This document shows positions 7,603 through 15,852 of a stretch of DNA of 43,711 nucleotides, piece after piece. The DNA lies in the NCBI GenBank assembly GCA_038123275.1, contig JAYORG010000013.1, positions 1 to 43,711 on the forward strand. The letters are read 5' to 3'. Under the pieces are notes generated by a model that did no database searches, was not told where the DNA came from, and saw only the letters and a program-made list of their open reading frames with translations. Position 1 is the stretch's first letter, and every line of letters starts with the position of its first letter. Position numbers and translations under genes: made by a program. Source of the DNA: CAJQHT01 sp038123275. GTDB lineage: Bacteria; Pseudomonadota; Alphaproteobacteria; Rickettsiales; UBA1997.

Positions 7603-8389
7603 CTTTTTTCTTATTAATAAAAAGCTTATAATCACTAACTTTAAAAGTAATATGGTCATCTAAATTTTGATTATCAATTCTTAAAAATTTAAATGAAATC
7701 CTAGCCAAATAATTCCTTACAGTCTGTTTATCGCCCTTTAATTCAGTTAATCTAAAACTAATATTAGCTTGCGAAGGTAATTCTGTATAAACAAAATTCT
7801 TAGCCTTACTAATGAAATCTTCATTTATCTCTCTTTTAAAAGAAAAAGATTCAATTGCAACTTTTCTAGCAACATTTTTTCCAAAATCTTTAATTGGACT
7901 ATTTTTATTATTTAAACTAACAAAAGATTTAAACCTTCTAAATTCACCAGGAGTAGAGTTATTTTTAATAATATTAAATCTTTGATTTAAATCATTGGTG
8001 GTAATTTTAGCAAAATTATATTCTTCTCTTTCCTTTATATAATTAATTAATAAATATTTAATTACCGACTCTTCTACTGTTTTAAGGTCTTTTGAGTCTC
8101 TTAAAGGAGTAATTATTGGATAATATAAAACCGTATCTTTAGCCTGAACAATAATAGGAATCTTTTCTTTAATTGGAAAAGAATTAATAACCATAATTGC
8201 TAAAATATATGTTATAACAACACTAGCAATTGTAGTAAAAAATAGCCAAGTTCTATCGCAAACAGGAGAGATGTAACGAAATATATACCACTCAAAAGCA
8301 TCTTTGTAAAAGTCACCACTTTCAACTGAGTATCTGATAAAGTCTCTATATTCCTTCTTGGGATCTCTTTTCTTCTTACGTCCAAACAT
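7589..8389 (-). CDS. virB8: Type IV secretion protein VirB8
   Basis: VirB8 is a bitopic inner-membrane assembly factor of type IV secretion. The 266-aa product has a basic cytoplasmic start, one membrane helix at about 48-70, and a periplasmic domain with VirB8/NTF2-like features (the ESGDFYKDAFEWY lead-in, a helix with LLINYIKEREEYNF, and terminal strands ARISFKFL and FKVSDYKLF). It is directly coupled to virB9, whose start lies within its last codons. Together they suggest an rvh-like secretion system in this cell, the rest being elsewhere. Confidence 0.85.
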   Translation of the reverse strand: MFGRKKKRDPKKEYRDFIRYSVESGDFYKDAFEWYIFRYISPVCDRTWLFFTTIASVVITYILAIMVINSFPIKEKIPIIVQAKDTVLYYPIITPLRDSKDLKTVEESVIKYLLINYIKEREEYNFAKITTNDLNQRFNIIKNNSTPGEFRRFKSFVSLNNKNSPIKDFGKNVARKVAIESFSFKREINEDFISKAKNFVYTELPSQANISFRLTELKGDKQTVRNYLARISFKFLRIDNQNLDDHITFKVSDYKLFINKKKDGKK

Positions 8390-8413
8390 TAATTAATTCT
8401 AATTTATATATTA

Positions 8414-9154
8414 TCAATTTGCATCAACTATAAATTTATGCTCCCCATTATTTAAAATCTTAATCATACAATTTACAGACTCATCTAATTTTTGCAAATT
8501 AGAACTTCTAAATACTAAAGATGTTCCACCTTGATACGGATAACTACCCATTGAAACTTCTTTAAATTTATTCTGCAACTCCTCTAACTCCTTAGCAATA
8601 CGGCTTTCTGTTAAAGATACTTTTATCTCTTTTGATTTTATTTTTGACCCACATACCAAATCTTTTTTTGCCGCTTTAAACATAGCTTGCATAATCTTTG
8701 GAACTCCAGCCATAACAATAACATTATCTATTACAAAGCCAGGAGCAGAACTAATAGAATTATCAAGAAGTTTTGATTTGGAAGGTACAAAGGCCATTTT
8801 TAATCTAGCTTCATTAATATTTTCTTTTGTGTAATGATCTATTAATATTTCTAGAGCTTTTTTATTTTTAACTAACTTATCATTAAAAGCTTTAGCAATA
8901 GCTAAAGAAGTAATATCATCATGTGTTGGACCAATTCCTCCAGTAGTAAAGAGATAATTATACTTTTTTCTAAGATCATTAACTGCCAATATTATCTCAT
9001 TTTCATCGTCAGGCACAACTCTAACTTCTTTTAAGTTAATACCTATAGATACTAATTGGCTAGCTAAAAAATTAAGATTTTGATCTTTGGTTCTACCTGA
9101 AAGAATTTCATCTCCAATCATTAAATAAGAAGCTGTAACTAATGAATCTTTCAT
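8414..9154 (-). CDS. CinA N-terminal/MoaB-Mog-like domain protein
   Basis: The 246-aa protein carries the CinA N-terminal (MoCF-biosynthesis, COG1058) domain: the start ASYLMIGDEILSGRTKDQN, the motif TTGGIGPTHDD (about 90-100), and SSAPGFVIDNVIVMAGVPK. It lacks the C-terminal NMN-deamidase domain of full CinA, as is common in alphaproteobacteria. In other bacteria the N-terminal domain is a nucleotide-sugar-type pyrophosphatase. The precise role here is unknown. It lies 24 bases upstream of virB8 on the same strand. Confidence 0.88.
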   Translation of the reverse strand: MKDSLVTASYLMIGDEILSGRTKDQNLNFLASQLVSIGINLKEVRVVPDDENEIILAVNDLRKKYNYLFTTGGIGPTHDDITSLAIAKAFNDKLVKNKKALEILIDHYTKENINEARLKMAFVPSKSKLLDNSISSAPGFVIDNVIVMAGVPKIMQAMFKAAKKDLVCGSKIKSKEIKVSLTESRIAKELEELQNKFKEVSMGSYPYQGGTSLVFRSSNLQKLDESVNCMIKILNNGEHKFIVDAN

Positions 9155-9194
9155 AAAATTTAAATAGTTGAACTTAATATAATCTTATAATAAA

Positions 9195-9271
9195 TGGTGC
9201 ATCCGAGAGGAGTTGAACCTCCAACCCTTGCCTTCGGAAAGCAATACTCTATCCAATTGAGCTACGGATGC
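9195..9271 (-). tRNA. tRNA-Arg(CCG)
   Basis: A complete cloverleaf with encoded CCA: acceptor arms GCATCCG/CGGATGC, D arm GCTC..GAGT, anticodon stem TTGCT/GGCAA around loop TTCCGAA (anticodon CCG), five-base variable region, T arm GGAGG-TTCAACT-CCTCT, discriminator A plus CCA. It reads CGG codons. It sits between nfu and the cinA-like gene on the same strand. Confidence 0.95.
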
Positions 9272-9281
9272 TAGTAGTAAA

Positions 9282-9839
9282 TTAATTTTCCTCTACTTGC
9301 TCAACTTCCTGTACTTCTGGTATATAATGTTTTAACATATTTTCAATACCACTTTTTAAAGTTATGGTAGAACTTGGACATCCAGAACAGGCACCTTTTA
9401 ATTCTAGCTTAACAATACCATCTTCAAAACCACGATAAATAATATCACCACCATCCATAGCAACAGCAGGTCTAACCTTCATTTCTATTAGCTCTTTAAT
9501 TTGCTTTACTATTTCACTGTCATCTTCTTTAGATTCCTCTTCCTTCTCTTCATTAACTAAAGGTTTTTTTGAAATAAAGAAATCCATAATCATAGTTAAA
9601 ATTTCTGTCTTAATGTCATCCCATTCTTTATTATCTTTTTTGTTAATTGTAATAAAGTCGGATCCAAAAAATATTGAAGATACACCATCAATAGAAAACA
9701 ACTGCTTAGCTAATATAGATTTTCCTTCAGCCTGCTTTTGGTTTTTAAATTCGTATGTTTTATTTCCAGCAACCGTAAGCCCATCAGGGATAAATTTTAA
9801 ACTAGAAGGATTCGGTGTTGACTCAGTTTGTATGAACAT
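9282..9839 (-). CDS. nfuA: Nfu-type iron-sulfur cluster carrier
   Basis: Nfu proteins carry Fe-S clusters to target enzymes. The 185-aa protein has the Nfu N-terminal domain (start MFIQTESTPNPSSLKFIP, then IDGVSSIFFGSDFITI) and the NifU-like C-terminal domain (VRPAVAMDGGDIIYRGF then GACSGCPSSTITL), with the CxxC that binds the shared cluster. The two are joined by an acidic linker (EEKEEESKEDDSE). The architecture is that of mitochondrial/alphaproteobacterial Nfu1. It ends 10 bases before the tRNA. Confidence 0.95.
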   Translation of the reverse strand: MFIQTESTPNPSSLKFIPDGLTVAGNKTYEFKNQKQAEGKSILAKQLFSIDGVSSIFFGSDFITINKKDNKEWDDIKTEILTMIMDFFISKKPLVNEEKEEESKEDDSEIVKQIKELIEMKVRPAVAMDGGDIIYRGFEDGIVKLELKGACSGCPSSTITLKSGIENMLKHYIPEVQEVEQVEEN

Positions 9840-9989
9840 GGGCTTAATTTAAATAGTTGTTGTAAATTTTACTTTTTAAGTAAGTTTGAATCGTAAGACA
9901 TGTAAAAAAAATTATCAATTAATAAAAATTACCTAAAATAATATTGATTATTATTTTCAAAAATGACAAGATATCAACTAAATATAATA

Positions 9990-10091
9990 TCAGGGCTTAT
10001 AAGGAGGGTAAAAACTGATACTTACGACACCTACTAGTTACCCACTGACAGCTGATAAATGTAGCTTTTGGTTCACTTTTTTTTGTAAGCC
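9990..10091 (+). other. Possible structured RNA or leader upstream of popZ
   Basis: The 289-base gap 9840-10128 has no convincing ORF. Within it, a segment visibly richer in G/C than its surroundings follows a TATAAT (9983-9988). It is closed by GGCTTA (9994-9999) pairing with TAAGCC (10086-10091), contains GGGTAA/TTACCC, and ends with eight T (10077-10084). I could not match it to 4.5S, 6S, RNase P, tmRNA or a known riboswitch. It could equally be a popZ 5' UTR. Confidence 0.25.
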
Positions 10092-10128
10092 ATAAATATT
10101 TTAAGTTTTAATTAATTATCTTAAAGTT

Positions 10129-11525
10129 ATGTCCAAAAAAGAAAAAACATCTTCGATATTAGAAAGCATCAGAAATAAAATGAAAAAAATTGAAGATACT
10201 AAAGATGAGGATACAAAGATAGATGAAGAAGATGAATTTGAATATTTAGAAACATCTAAAGATACCAAAGAAATAGCTAAAGATATTATTGATGAAACAA
10301 AAAAAGATGATGCTTCTGGTGAAGAATTAGATCTTGATGATGATTTGGATCTAGATATTGAAAAAGATTTAGAAAAAGCTTCCCAACAAACCCCTACAAC
10401 AAAAGATAAAAAAGATGATCCTTTGGATAGTCTTGACGACAAAGATGACTTAGATTTAGGTGATGATAAAAAAGATGATCCTTTGGATAGTCTTGACGAC
10501 AAAGATGATACTTTGCATCTTGATGATGAAGATGACTTAGATTTGGGTGATGATAAAAAAGATGATGACTTAGATCTTGATGATGAAGATGACTTAGATT
10601 TGGGTGATGATAAAAAAGATGATCCTTTGGATAGTCTTGACGACAAAGATGATACTTTGCATCTTGATGATGAAGATGACTTAGATTTGGGTGATGATAA
10701 AGAAGATGATAAAAAAGATGATGACTTAGATCTTGATGATGAAGATGACTTAGATTTAGGTGATGATAAAAAAGATGATCCTTTGGATAGTCTTGANNNN
10801 NNNNNNNNNNNNNNNNNNNNNNNNNNNNNNNNNNNNNNNNNNNNNNNNNNNNNNNNNNNNNNNNNNNNNNNNNNNNNNNNNNNNNNNNNNNNNNNNATTT
10901 GGGTGATGATAAAAAAGATGATGACTTAGATCTTGATGATGAAGATGACTTGGATCTTGATGATGAAGATGACTTAGATTTGGGTGATGATAAAGAAGAT
11001 GATAAAAAAGATGATGACTTAGATCTTGATGATGAAGATGACTTAGATCTTGATGATGAAGATGACTTAGATTTGAGTGATGACAAAGAAGATGATGATG
11101 AAAGGGAAGAAGAGGATGACGATCTAGATCTTGATGATATGGATGACGAGGATGATGATTTAGACCTTAGTGATGATATGGACGATGAGGATGATGATTT
11201 AGACCTTAGTGAAGATATAGACGACGAGGATGATAATTTAGACCTTAGTGATGATATAGATGACGAAGATGATGAGAGTGATAATAAAACTATATTATCA
11301 GAAAAAACTGTTAGCAAAGCTAAGGACTCAATTAGCGAGTTACTCAAGAATAAATCATCTCCAATGGATTACAGAGAAAGCCTAAATCAGTCTGCCCCTG
11401 AAAGCTTAGGAGACTTTGTTTATTCAATGTTAGAACCAAAATTAGAAAAATGGCTCAATGATAATTTACCAGAAATTGTTGAGAAAATAGTTAGAGAAGA
11501 AGTTAAAAATATTACTAGAAGGTAA
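10129..11525 (+). CDS. popZ: PopZ-like polar organising protein with expanded Asp/Leu-rich linker
   Basis: PopZ assembles into a polar condensate that anchors chromosome origins and cell-cycle factors in alphaproteobacteria. The N-terminus has a short conserved helix (SSILESIRNKMKKI, about 5-18, compare EEILASIRRII). The C-terminus matches DUF2497/PopZ closely: SLGDFVYSMLEPKLEKWL then LPEIVEKIVREEV and a basic end. In between is a long, extremely acidic linker built of tandem DDLDLGDDKKDD and DDPLDSLDDKDD units, in place of the shorter Pro/Glu/Asp spacer of Caulobacter PopZ. A 100-N gap interrupts the repeats. The sequence on the far side resumes in another frame, which requires the true gap length to be 2 modulo 3. 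I treat the two parts as one gene. It is followed by a bidirectional terminator. Confidence 0.82.
10400..11270 (+). repeat. Tandem acidic-repeat array inside popZ
   Basis: Near-identical DNA blocks recur (for example aaaaaagatgatcctttgga at 10408, 10468, 10612 and 10768), mixed with gatgatgaagatgacttaga blocks. Toward the 3' end the unit changes to a degenerate GATGAT/GACGAG-rich version (DLSDDMDDEDD). The antisense strand is open too and produces spurious Ser-rich ORFs. Confidence 0.9.
10797..10896. other. Assembly gap (100 N placeholder)
   Basis: Exactly 100 N inside the popZ repeat array, so the true length is unknown. It most likely marks collapsed or unresolved repeats. The frame change across it is explained by the placeholder length. 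Confidence 0.97.
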
Positions 11526-11534
11526 GTAAATTAG

Positions 11535-11567
11535 ATTTAGGACAGGTTTTTAAAAACTGTCCTAAAT
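11535..11567. terminator. Bidirectional terminator between popZ and metF
   Basis: A perfect 11-bp stem, ATTTAGGACAG (11535-11545) with CTGTCCTAAAT (11557-11567), with T/A-rich loop and flanks. It lies between convergent genes, 10 bases after the popZ stop. Confidence 0.75.
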
Positions 11568-11592
11568 TATTATGAATGATACACTGTTTTAG

Positions 11593-12492
11593 TTAATATC
11601 TTACTCCTAGAATATGACAAATTGCTAGAACTAGCTCAGATCTGTTTAAAGTATAAAAATGAAAATCTTTAACACCACTTTCATATAAAATTCTACATTG
11701 CTCAACTGCAACTATTGCGGCAATCATCTTTTTTGTTTCCTCTTTTTCATCCATACCTTCAAATATTTCTGACATCCATTTTGGAATTGTAGCTCCGCAC
11801 ATCTTAGAAAAATGCTTTACTTGCTTAACATTAGTAACCGGTAAAATACCTGGAACTATCGGGATATTAATACCGTTCTTTTTACATCTATCAACAAATC
11901 TAAGATAATTATCCGTGTCAAAAAAGAATTGAGTGATTATTCTACTAGCTCCAGCATCAACTTTCTTTTTTAAATTTTCAATATCCACCTCCATACTTGG
12001 AGCCTCTGGATGTTTTTCTGGATATCCAGCAACTGAAATCTCAAAATCAGCAATCTTTTTTAAAGAATATACTAACTCATTAGCATACTGATAACCATCC
12101 GGGTGAAGTTGATAATTTGGGCTAGATGCAGGCATATCACCCCTAAGAGCCACAATATGTCTAACTCCCATTTGCCAATAATTCTTAGCAATATCACTAA
12201 TCTCCTCTTTTGAGGCGCCAATACATGTTAAATGAGATGCTGGAATTAAATCTGTTTCCTTTAAAATTCTAGAAATTGTAGAATGAGTTCTTTGTCTAGT
12301 ACTACCACCTGCTCCATATGTAACAGAAACAAATTTGGGATTTAAAGGCTTGAGATTGCTAATTGAATTCCATAATTTTTTTTCCATATCATCATTTTTT
12401 GGTGGAAAAAATTCAAAAGATACATCTATCTTCTTACGTGATAAGATTATCTCTTCTAATTTATTGCTGTATTTTTCTATTTTAGAATTCAT
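11593..12492 (-). CDS. metF: 5,10-Methylenetetrahydrofolate reductase
   Basis: MetF reduces methylene-THF to methyl-THF with FAD, for methionine synthesis. The protein is 299 aa, full length. Visible are VSFEFFPPKND (about 24-34) with the catalytic Glu, VTYGAGGST, HLTCIGAS, IVALRGDMP, ITQFFFDTDNYLRF, VPGILPV, and the C-terminal FHFYTLNRSELVLAICHILG. It is the last gene of a long minus-strand series, 22 bases after the PEBP gene. metF is often missing from strongly reduced Rickettsiales. Confidence 0.96.
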   Translation of the reverse strand: MNSKIEKYSNKLEEIILSRKKIDVSFEFFPPKNDDMEKKLWNSISNLKPLNPKFVSVTYGAGGSTRQRTHSTISRILKETDLIPASHLTCIGASKEEISDIAKNYWQMGVRHIVALRGDMPASSPNYQLHPDGYQYANELVYSLKKIADFEISVAGYPEKHPEAPSMEVDIENLKKKVDAGASRIITQFFFDTDNYLRFVDRCKKNGINIPIVPGILPVTNVKQVKHFSKMCGATIPKWMSEIFEGMDEKEETKKMIAAIVAVEQCRILYESGVKDFHFYTLNRSELVLAICHILGVRY

Positions 12493-12514
12493 TAATTTTA
12501 TTGATTTAAATTAT

Positions 12515-13090
12515 TTATTTTTTCCTTCTAGAGTTAAAACTCTCCTTTTTTACTCGATAAACCACATCTAATTCAGATTTTCTAATTGCATGTTTATTTA
12601 AATAATAGCCAATCATAGCAGATGAAGGATTTTCTGGCAAATCTAGTTTCTCAACATCCAAGGCATAAAGGCTAATAATATATCTATGATTATTATCATC
12701 GTCCCATATACAAGGGCCTCCATAGCCATAAGTTCCAAAATCATTTTTACCAAAAACTGCATTATCACTAATTTCTTTAGCACCAGTATCAATATTAGTA
12801 ACTGATGGGTCAATATTATAGACAATCCAATGCCACCACCCACTACCCGTATTAATATCAGAATCATGCATAGTAATTGCTATGCTTTTTGCCTCCTTTG
12901 GTACCTTTAAAATTGATAATTGAGGTGATTTATTTTCACCACCACAACTAAACTTATCAAAGCCATGCTTTTGACCAATTCTTCTTCCAACTTTTATATC
13001 CTCACTTTTAAGCCTCATTCTAGCGAAGCTATCATGGGTATAAGAAATTAATAAAATTGCAATTAATGGTAATAATATTTTATTTTTCAT
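12515..13090 (-). CDS. Exported PEBP/YbhB-like (Raf kinase inhibitor-like) protein
   Basis: I chose ATG 13090 (MKNKILLPLIAILLIS), which gives a signal peptide cut near residue 24; a frame opening at 13123 would place extra residues before it. The 191-aa product has the phosphatidylethanolamine-binding-protein fold motifs of YbhB/YbcL: SPQLSILKVPKEAKSIAITM, the DxD loop HDSDINTGSGWWHWIVYNID, a GYGGPC motif, and YIISLYALD. The bacterial role is unknown. It is probably periplasmic. The start lies 4 bases after the proA stop, so it is cotranscribed. Confidence 0.88.
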   Translation of the reverse strand: MKNKILLPLIAILLISYTHDSFARMRLKSEDIKVGRRIGQKHGFDKFSCGGENKSPQLSILKVPKEAKSIAITMHDSDINTGSGWWHWIVYNIDPSVTNIDTGAKEISDNAVFGKNDFGTYGYGGPCIWDDDNNHRYIISLYALDVEKLDLPENPSSAMIGYYLNKHAIRKSELDVVYRVKKESFNSRRKK

Positions 13091-13094
13091 AAAT

Positions 13095-14348
13095 TTAACT
13101 TCTAATGGCAATATTAGAATCAACTAAATATTTATAAGTAACTAACTGTTCTAATCCAACTGGGCCACGAGCATGAAGCTTTCCAGTTGATATGCCAACT
13201 TCTGCTCCAAGGCCAAATTCACCACCATCAGCAAATTGAGTAGAGGCATTATGCATTACAATAGCTGAATTAATACCATTGAAAAATTTTTGCACTACAT
13301 CCTTATTTTCAGCTATAATTGCTTCGGTATGAGTTGAGCTATGCTCATTTATATGATATATTGCTTCATCAATATTTTTTACAATTTTAACTGAAATAAC
13401 CTTATCTAGATATTCAGTATAAAAATCTTCTTTACTGGCCTTATTGATTCTTTTATCAATAATCATTGAATCTTTATCTCCTCTTACTTCACATCCCAAA
13501 GATAATAAATCATCAATAATTAAAGGTAAAAATTCATTGGCAATTTCTTTATCAATGACCAAAGATTCAGTAGCTCCACAAATACCAACTCTTCTCATTT
13601 TGGCATTCTTTATAATATCTCTAGCCTTTGTTATATGTGCACTGGAATGTATATAACTATGACAATTTCCATCTAAATGCTTAAAAATAGGAATCTTAGT
13701 ATTTTTAGAAATTGCTTGAATTAAGCCTTTCCCTCCCCTTGGAATGACCACATCTATAAATTCATCCATCTTTAAAAGCTGATTAACATAATCTCTATCA
13801 ATACTATCTACATAGTGAACAACATTATGATTTATATTAAAATCTCTTAAAACATTTTCATAAATTTGAGCAATCTTTTTTGATGAATTATAACTTTCAG
13901 ATCCAGATCTAAGGATAGCACAATTTCCAGACTTTAAAGCTAGAGCTGCAATGTCAGATGTTACATTTGGGCGAGATTCATAAATTGCCAAGATAATGCC
14001 TATTGGGGTTGTTACTCTTCTTATGTGTAAGTTATTATCTCTTTTAACATCATAAGTAATTTTTCCAACAGGATCATCCAATAATACTATGTCATCTACC
14101 GACTTAGCAATAGCTTGAATTCTTTTTTTATCCAAAGCTAGGCGATCTAACTTAGCAGCACCAATGTTATTCTTTTTACCATTGTCTAAATCAATATTAT
14201 TAGCTTTAATAATATCACCACTTTGCAATCTTAAATCTTGAGCAACTTTAGTTAAAATTTGATTTTTTATACTACTATCTAAAGTAATAATATCTTGACT
14301 TGCTTCCTTAACTTGCTGGCAAATTTGTTTTATATTTATATTAGACAT
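13095..14348 (-). CDS. proA: Gamma-glutamyl phosphate reductase
   Basis: ProA is the second enzyme of proline synthesis, reducing gamma-glutamyl phosphate to the semialdehyde with NADPH. The protein is 417 aa, full length. Recognisable are GIILAIYESRPNVTSD, ALKSGNCAILRSGSE, VVIPRGGKGLI, the catalytic Cys in RVGICGATESLVID, and the terminal HNASTQFADGGEFGLG and KLHARGPVGLEQLVTYKY blocks. No proB or proC is in the window. Proline synthesis is uncommon in intracellular Rickettsiales. Confidence 0.97.
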   Translation of the reverse strand: MSNINIKQICQQVKEASQDIITLDSSIKNQILTKVAQDLRLQSGDIIKANNIDLDNGKKNNIGAAKLDRLALDKKRIQAIAKSVDDIVLLDDPVGKITYDVKRDNNLHIRRVTTPIGIILAIYESRPNVTSDIAALALKSGNCAILRSGSESYNSSKKIAQIYENVLRDFNINHNVVHYVDSIDRDYVNQLLKMDEFIDVVIPRGGKGLIQAISKNTKIPIFKHLDGNCHSYIHSSAHITKARDIIKNAKMRRVGICGATESLVIDKEIANEFLPLIIDDLLSLGCEVRGDKDSMIIDKRINKASKEDFYTEYLDKVISVKIVKNIDEAIYHINEHSSTHTEAIIAENKDVVQKFFNGINSAIVMHNASTQFADGGEFGLGAEVGISTGKLHARGPVGLEQLVTYKYLVDSNIAIRS

Positions 14349-14379
14349 CTTTTTAAATAAAATTTAATGGTTTTAGTTT

Positions 14380-15852
14380 TTATAATAAAAATCCTTTGAG
14401 ATAGTTAGTTATCCCTTTTGAAAATACAAAAAACAAAAACATTAACAAAGCTATACCAAAAGCTGGTAACATAAGAGAGATATTTAGATCTATTGACCTA
14501 GCCAACTGTATATCATGCTTATTTTGATTTGTATCTTTACCAGAAAGAGGGTAAATAATTCTAATAACAGCAACTCCAATTAATACTATATTAGCAAATA
14601 TTATTAATAAATTAAAATCGAAATCGTTTATTAAATAGTTTTCAACCAATAAATATTTTTCTATAAAGCCAATGGAAGGAGCCACCCCAATTAAACTAAA
14701 TAATGCAAAAGACAGTAATATAGAAGTGCTTTTTAGCTTATAAAAAACTCCTGTCATACTCTTTTCTTCTGATTTTAATAAGTAAATATTAATATTACCA
14801 AGACATAAGAAAAGCAAAGTTTGAGAAAGTATAAATGAAACTATAACTATAATAAACTGATCAATTGATTGATTTAGAATTAAAAATAAGAAAAAAGCAA
14901 AAATTAATTGATTAAAAAATAGAAAAATTAAAATCTTCTTTATGTTATTTTGAATTAAAGCTAAAAACCCGCTAAGCAATAAATTAATGGCAATAATAAC
15001 ATTAAGAATATAACTAAAATTAAATTGAGTAGTATTGCTAATAAAATACTCAAACCCAAATATATTTAATATTATCTTTAATAAAATTAATAAGCTTACC
15101 AAGCCATATGAAATAACAAAAACCATTATAATAATGGGTGAATTTAAAGAATATAATTTCTTATAAAGAATGTGCAATGGAGCTATGGCAATTGAGGCAA
15201 TTGACAATATGAAAAGAATTAATAAAGCAAAATATTTTTTATAAGAAAGATTTTTAAAAATACCATCATTAGAAAACTCCGTAGTGCCTGTTATCTTATA
15301 AGTTAAAACCATGGCCAAAAACATAAAAAATGAACTAGCAAGCAAGGAAAATATAAAATAGTGAGACGCCTTAGAATCCTTATCATACATAAAATATGTA
15401 CTAAAGAAATAAAGGCAAAATATCAAACATTGATAGAATAAAAATAAGGAGAGTAAATTCTTACTAAAAGTAATAAGAATAATAATTTCTACCAAAAGAA
15501 TTGAAGAAATCTTAAAAGCAAAGAACCTCTTATCATCAATAAAAATAAAATATTCATTACTGTAAATAGTAATAACTAACCAAATAAAAGTAACAATTAA
15601 GGCAATAATTAAAGAAATATTTGTTACAGAAAAGCCAATATCTAAATTTTTATTTAGATCCATTATAGATATAAGGCTCAAATTACCATCATAATTATAA
15701 CATAAATTAATAATATTACCGATCATTATCAATGCTAAGATAATGGTAAATTTACTAATAAATGAATGATTTTTTCTAACTAAAGAGATACCAATAGCGC
15801 CAAATAAAGGTATAATAGCAATAAAAGATAGTAAAAATTGAATCTTATTCAT
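14380..15852 (-). CDS. MrpD/NuoN-family antiporter-like subunit lacking the conserved Glu and Lys
   Basis: The protein is 490 aa with about 14 hydrophobic helices, the size of MrpD/NuoM/NuoN proteins. Family features include WLVITIYSNEYF, IAIAPLHILYKK at the place of the KAAQVPLHTWLP segment, and FSLIGVAPSIGFIEKYLL (compare LAGLPPFSGFWSK). However, the key Glu of helix 5 is replaced by Gln141 (FYQCLIF), and the Lys before PLH in helix 7 is absent. Its ATG overlaps the stop of the preceding MrpD-like gene (ATGA), so the two are translationally coupled. I infer a structural partner or a diverged, perhaps non-pumping, paralogue. Confidence 0.75.
   Translation of the reverse strand: MNKIQFLLSFIAIIPLFGAIGISLVRKNHSFISKFTIILALIMIGNIINLCYNYDGNLSLISIMDLNKNLDIGFSVTNISLIIALIVTFIWLVITIYSNEYFIFIDDKRFFAFKISSILLVEIIILITFSKNLLSLFLFYQCLIFCLYFFSTYFMYDKDSKASHYFIFSLLASSFFMFLAMVLTYKITGTTEFSNDGIFKNLSYKKYFALLILFILSIASIAIAPLHILYKKLYSLNSPIIIMVFVISYGLVSLLILLKIILNIFGFEYFISNTTQFNFSYILNVIIAINLLLSGFLALIQNNIKKILIFLFFNQLIFAFFLFLILNQSIDQFIIVIVSFILSQTLLFLCLGNINIYLLKSEEKSMTGVFYKLKSTSILLSFALFSLIGVAPSIGFIEKYLLVENYLINDFDFNLLIIFANIVLIGVAVIRIIYPLSGKDTNQNKHDIQLARSIDLNISLMLPAFGIALLMFLFFVFSKGITNYLKGFLL

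Noticed and set aside
7603..7659. Longer VirB9 start at 7659
   Set aside because: It would add 19 residues in front of a normal signal peptide and overlap virB8 by 71 bases. ATG 7602 gives a standard export signal.
9990..10091. Identification of the segment as 4.5S (SRP) RNA
   Set aside because: The conserved GGAAG-type apical loop region of SRP RNA is not present in the right context.
10400..11270. Regular repeats considered as a CRISPR array
   Set aside because: No unique spacers: units are contiguous, coding and in frame with PopZ, and no cas genes are nearby.
10116..11347. Long antisense Ser- and His-rich ORFs across the popZ repeats
   Set aside because: They are mirror images of GAT/GAC-rich repeat codons and have no start context or domain. 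The sense frame carries the PopZ ends.
13091..13123. Longer start of the PEBP gene at 13123
   Set aside because: It lies inside the proA end and places residues before a clean signal peptide that begins at 13090.
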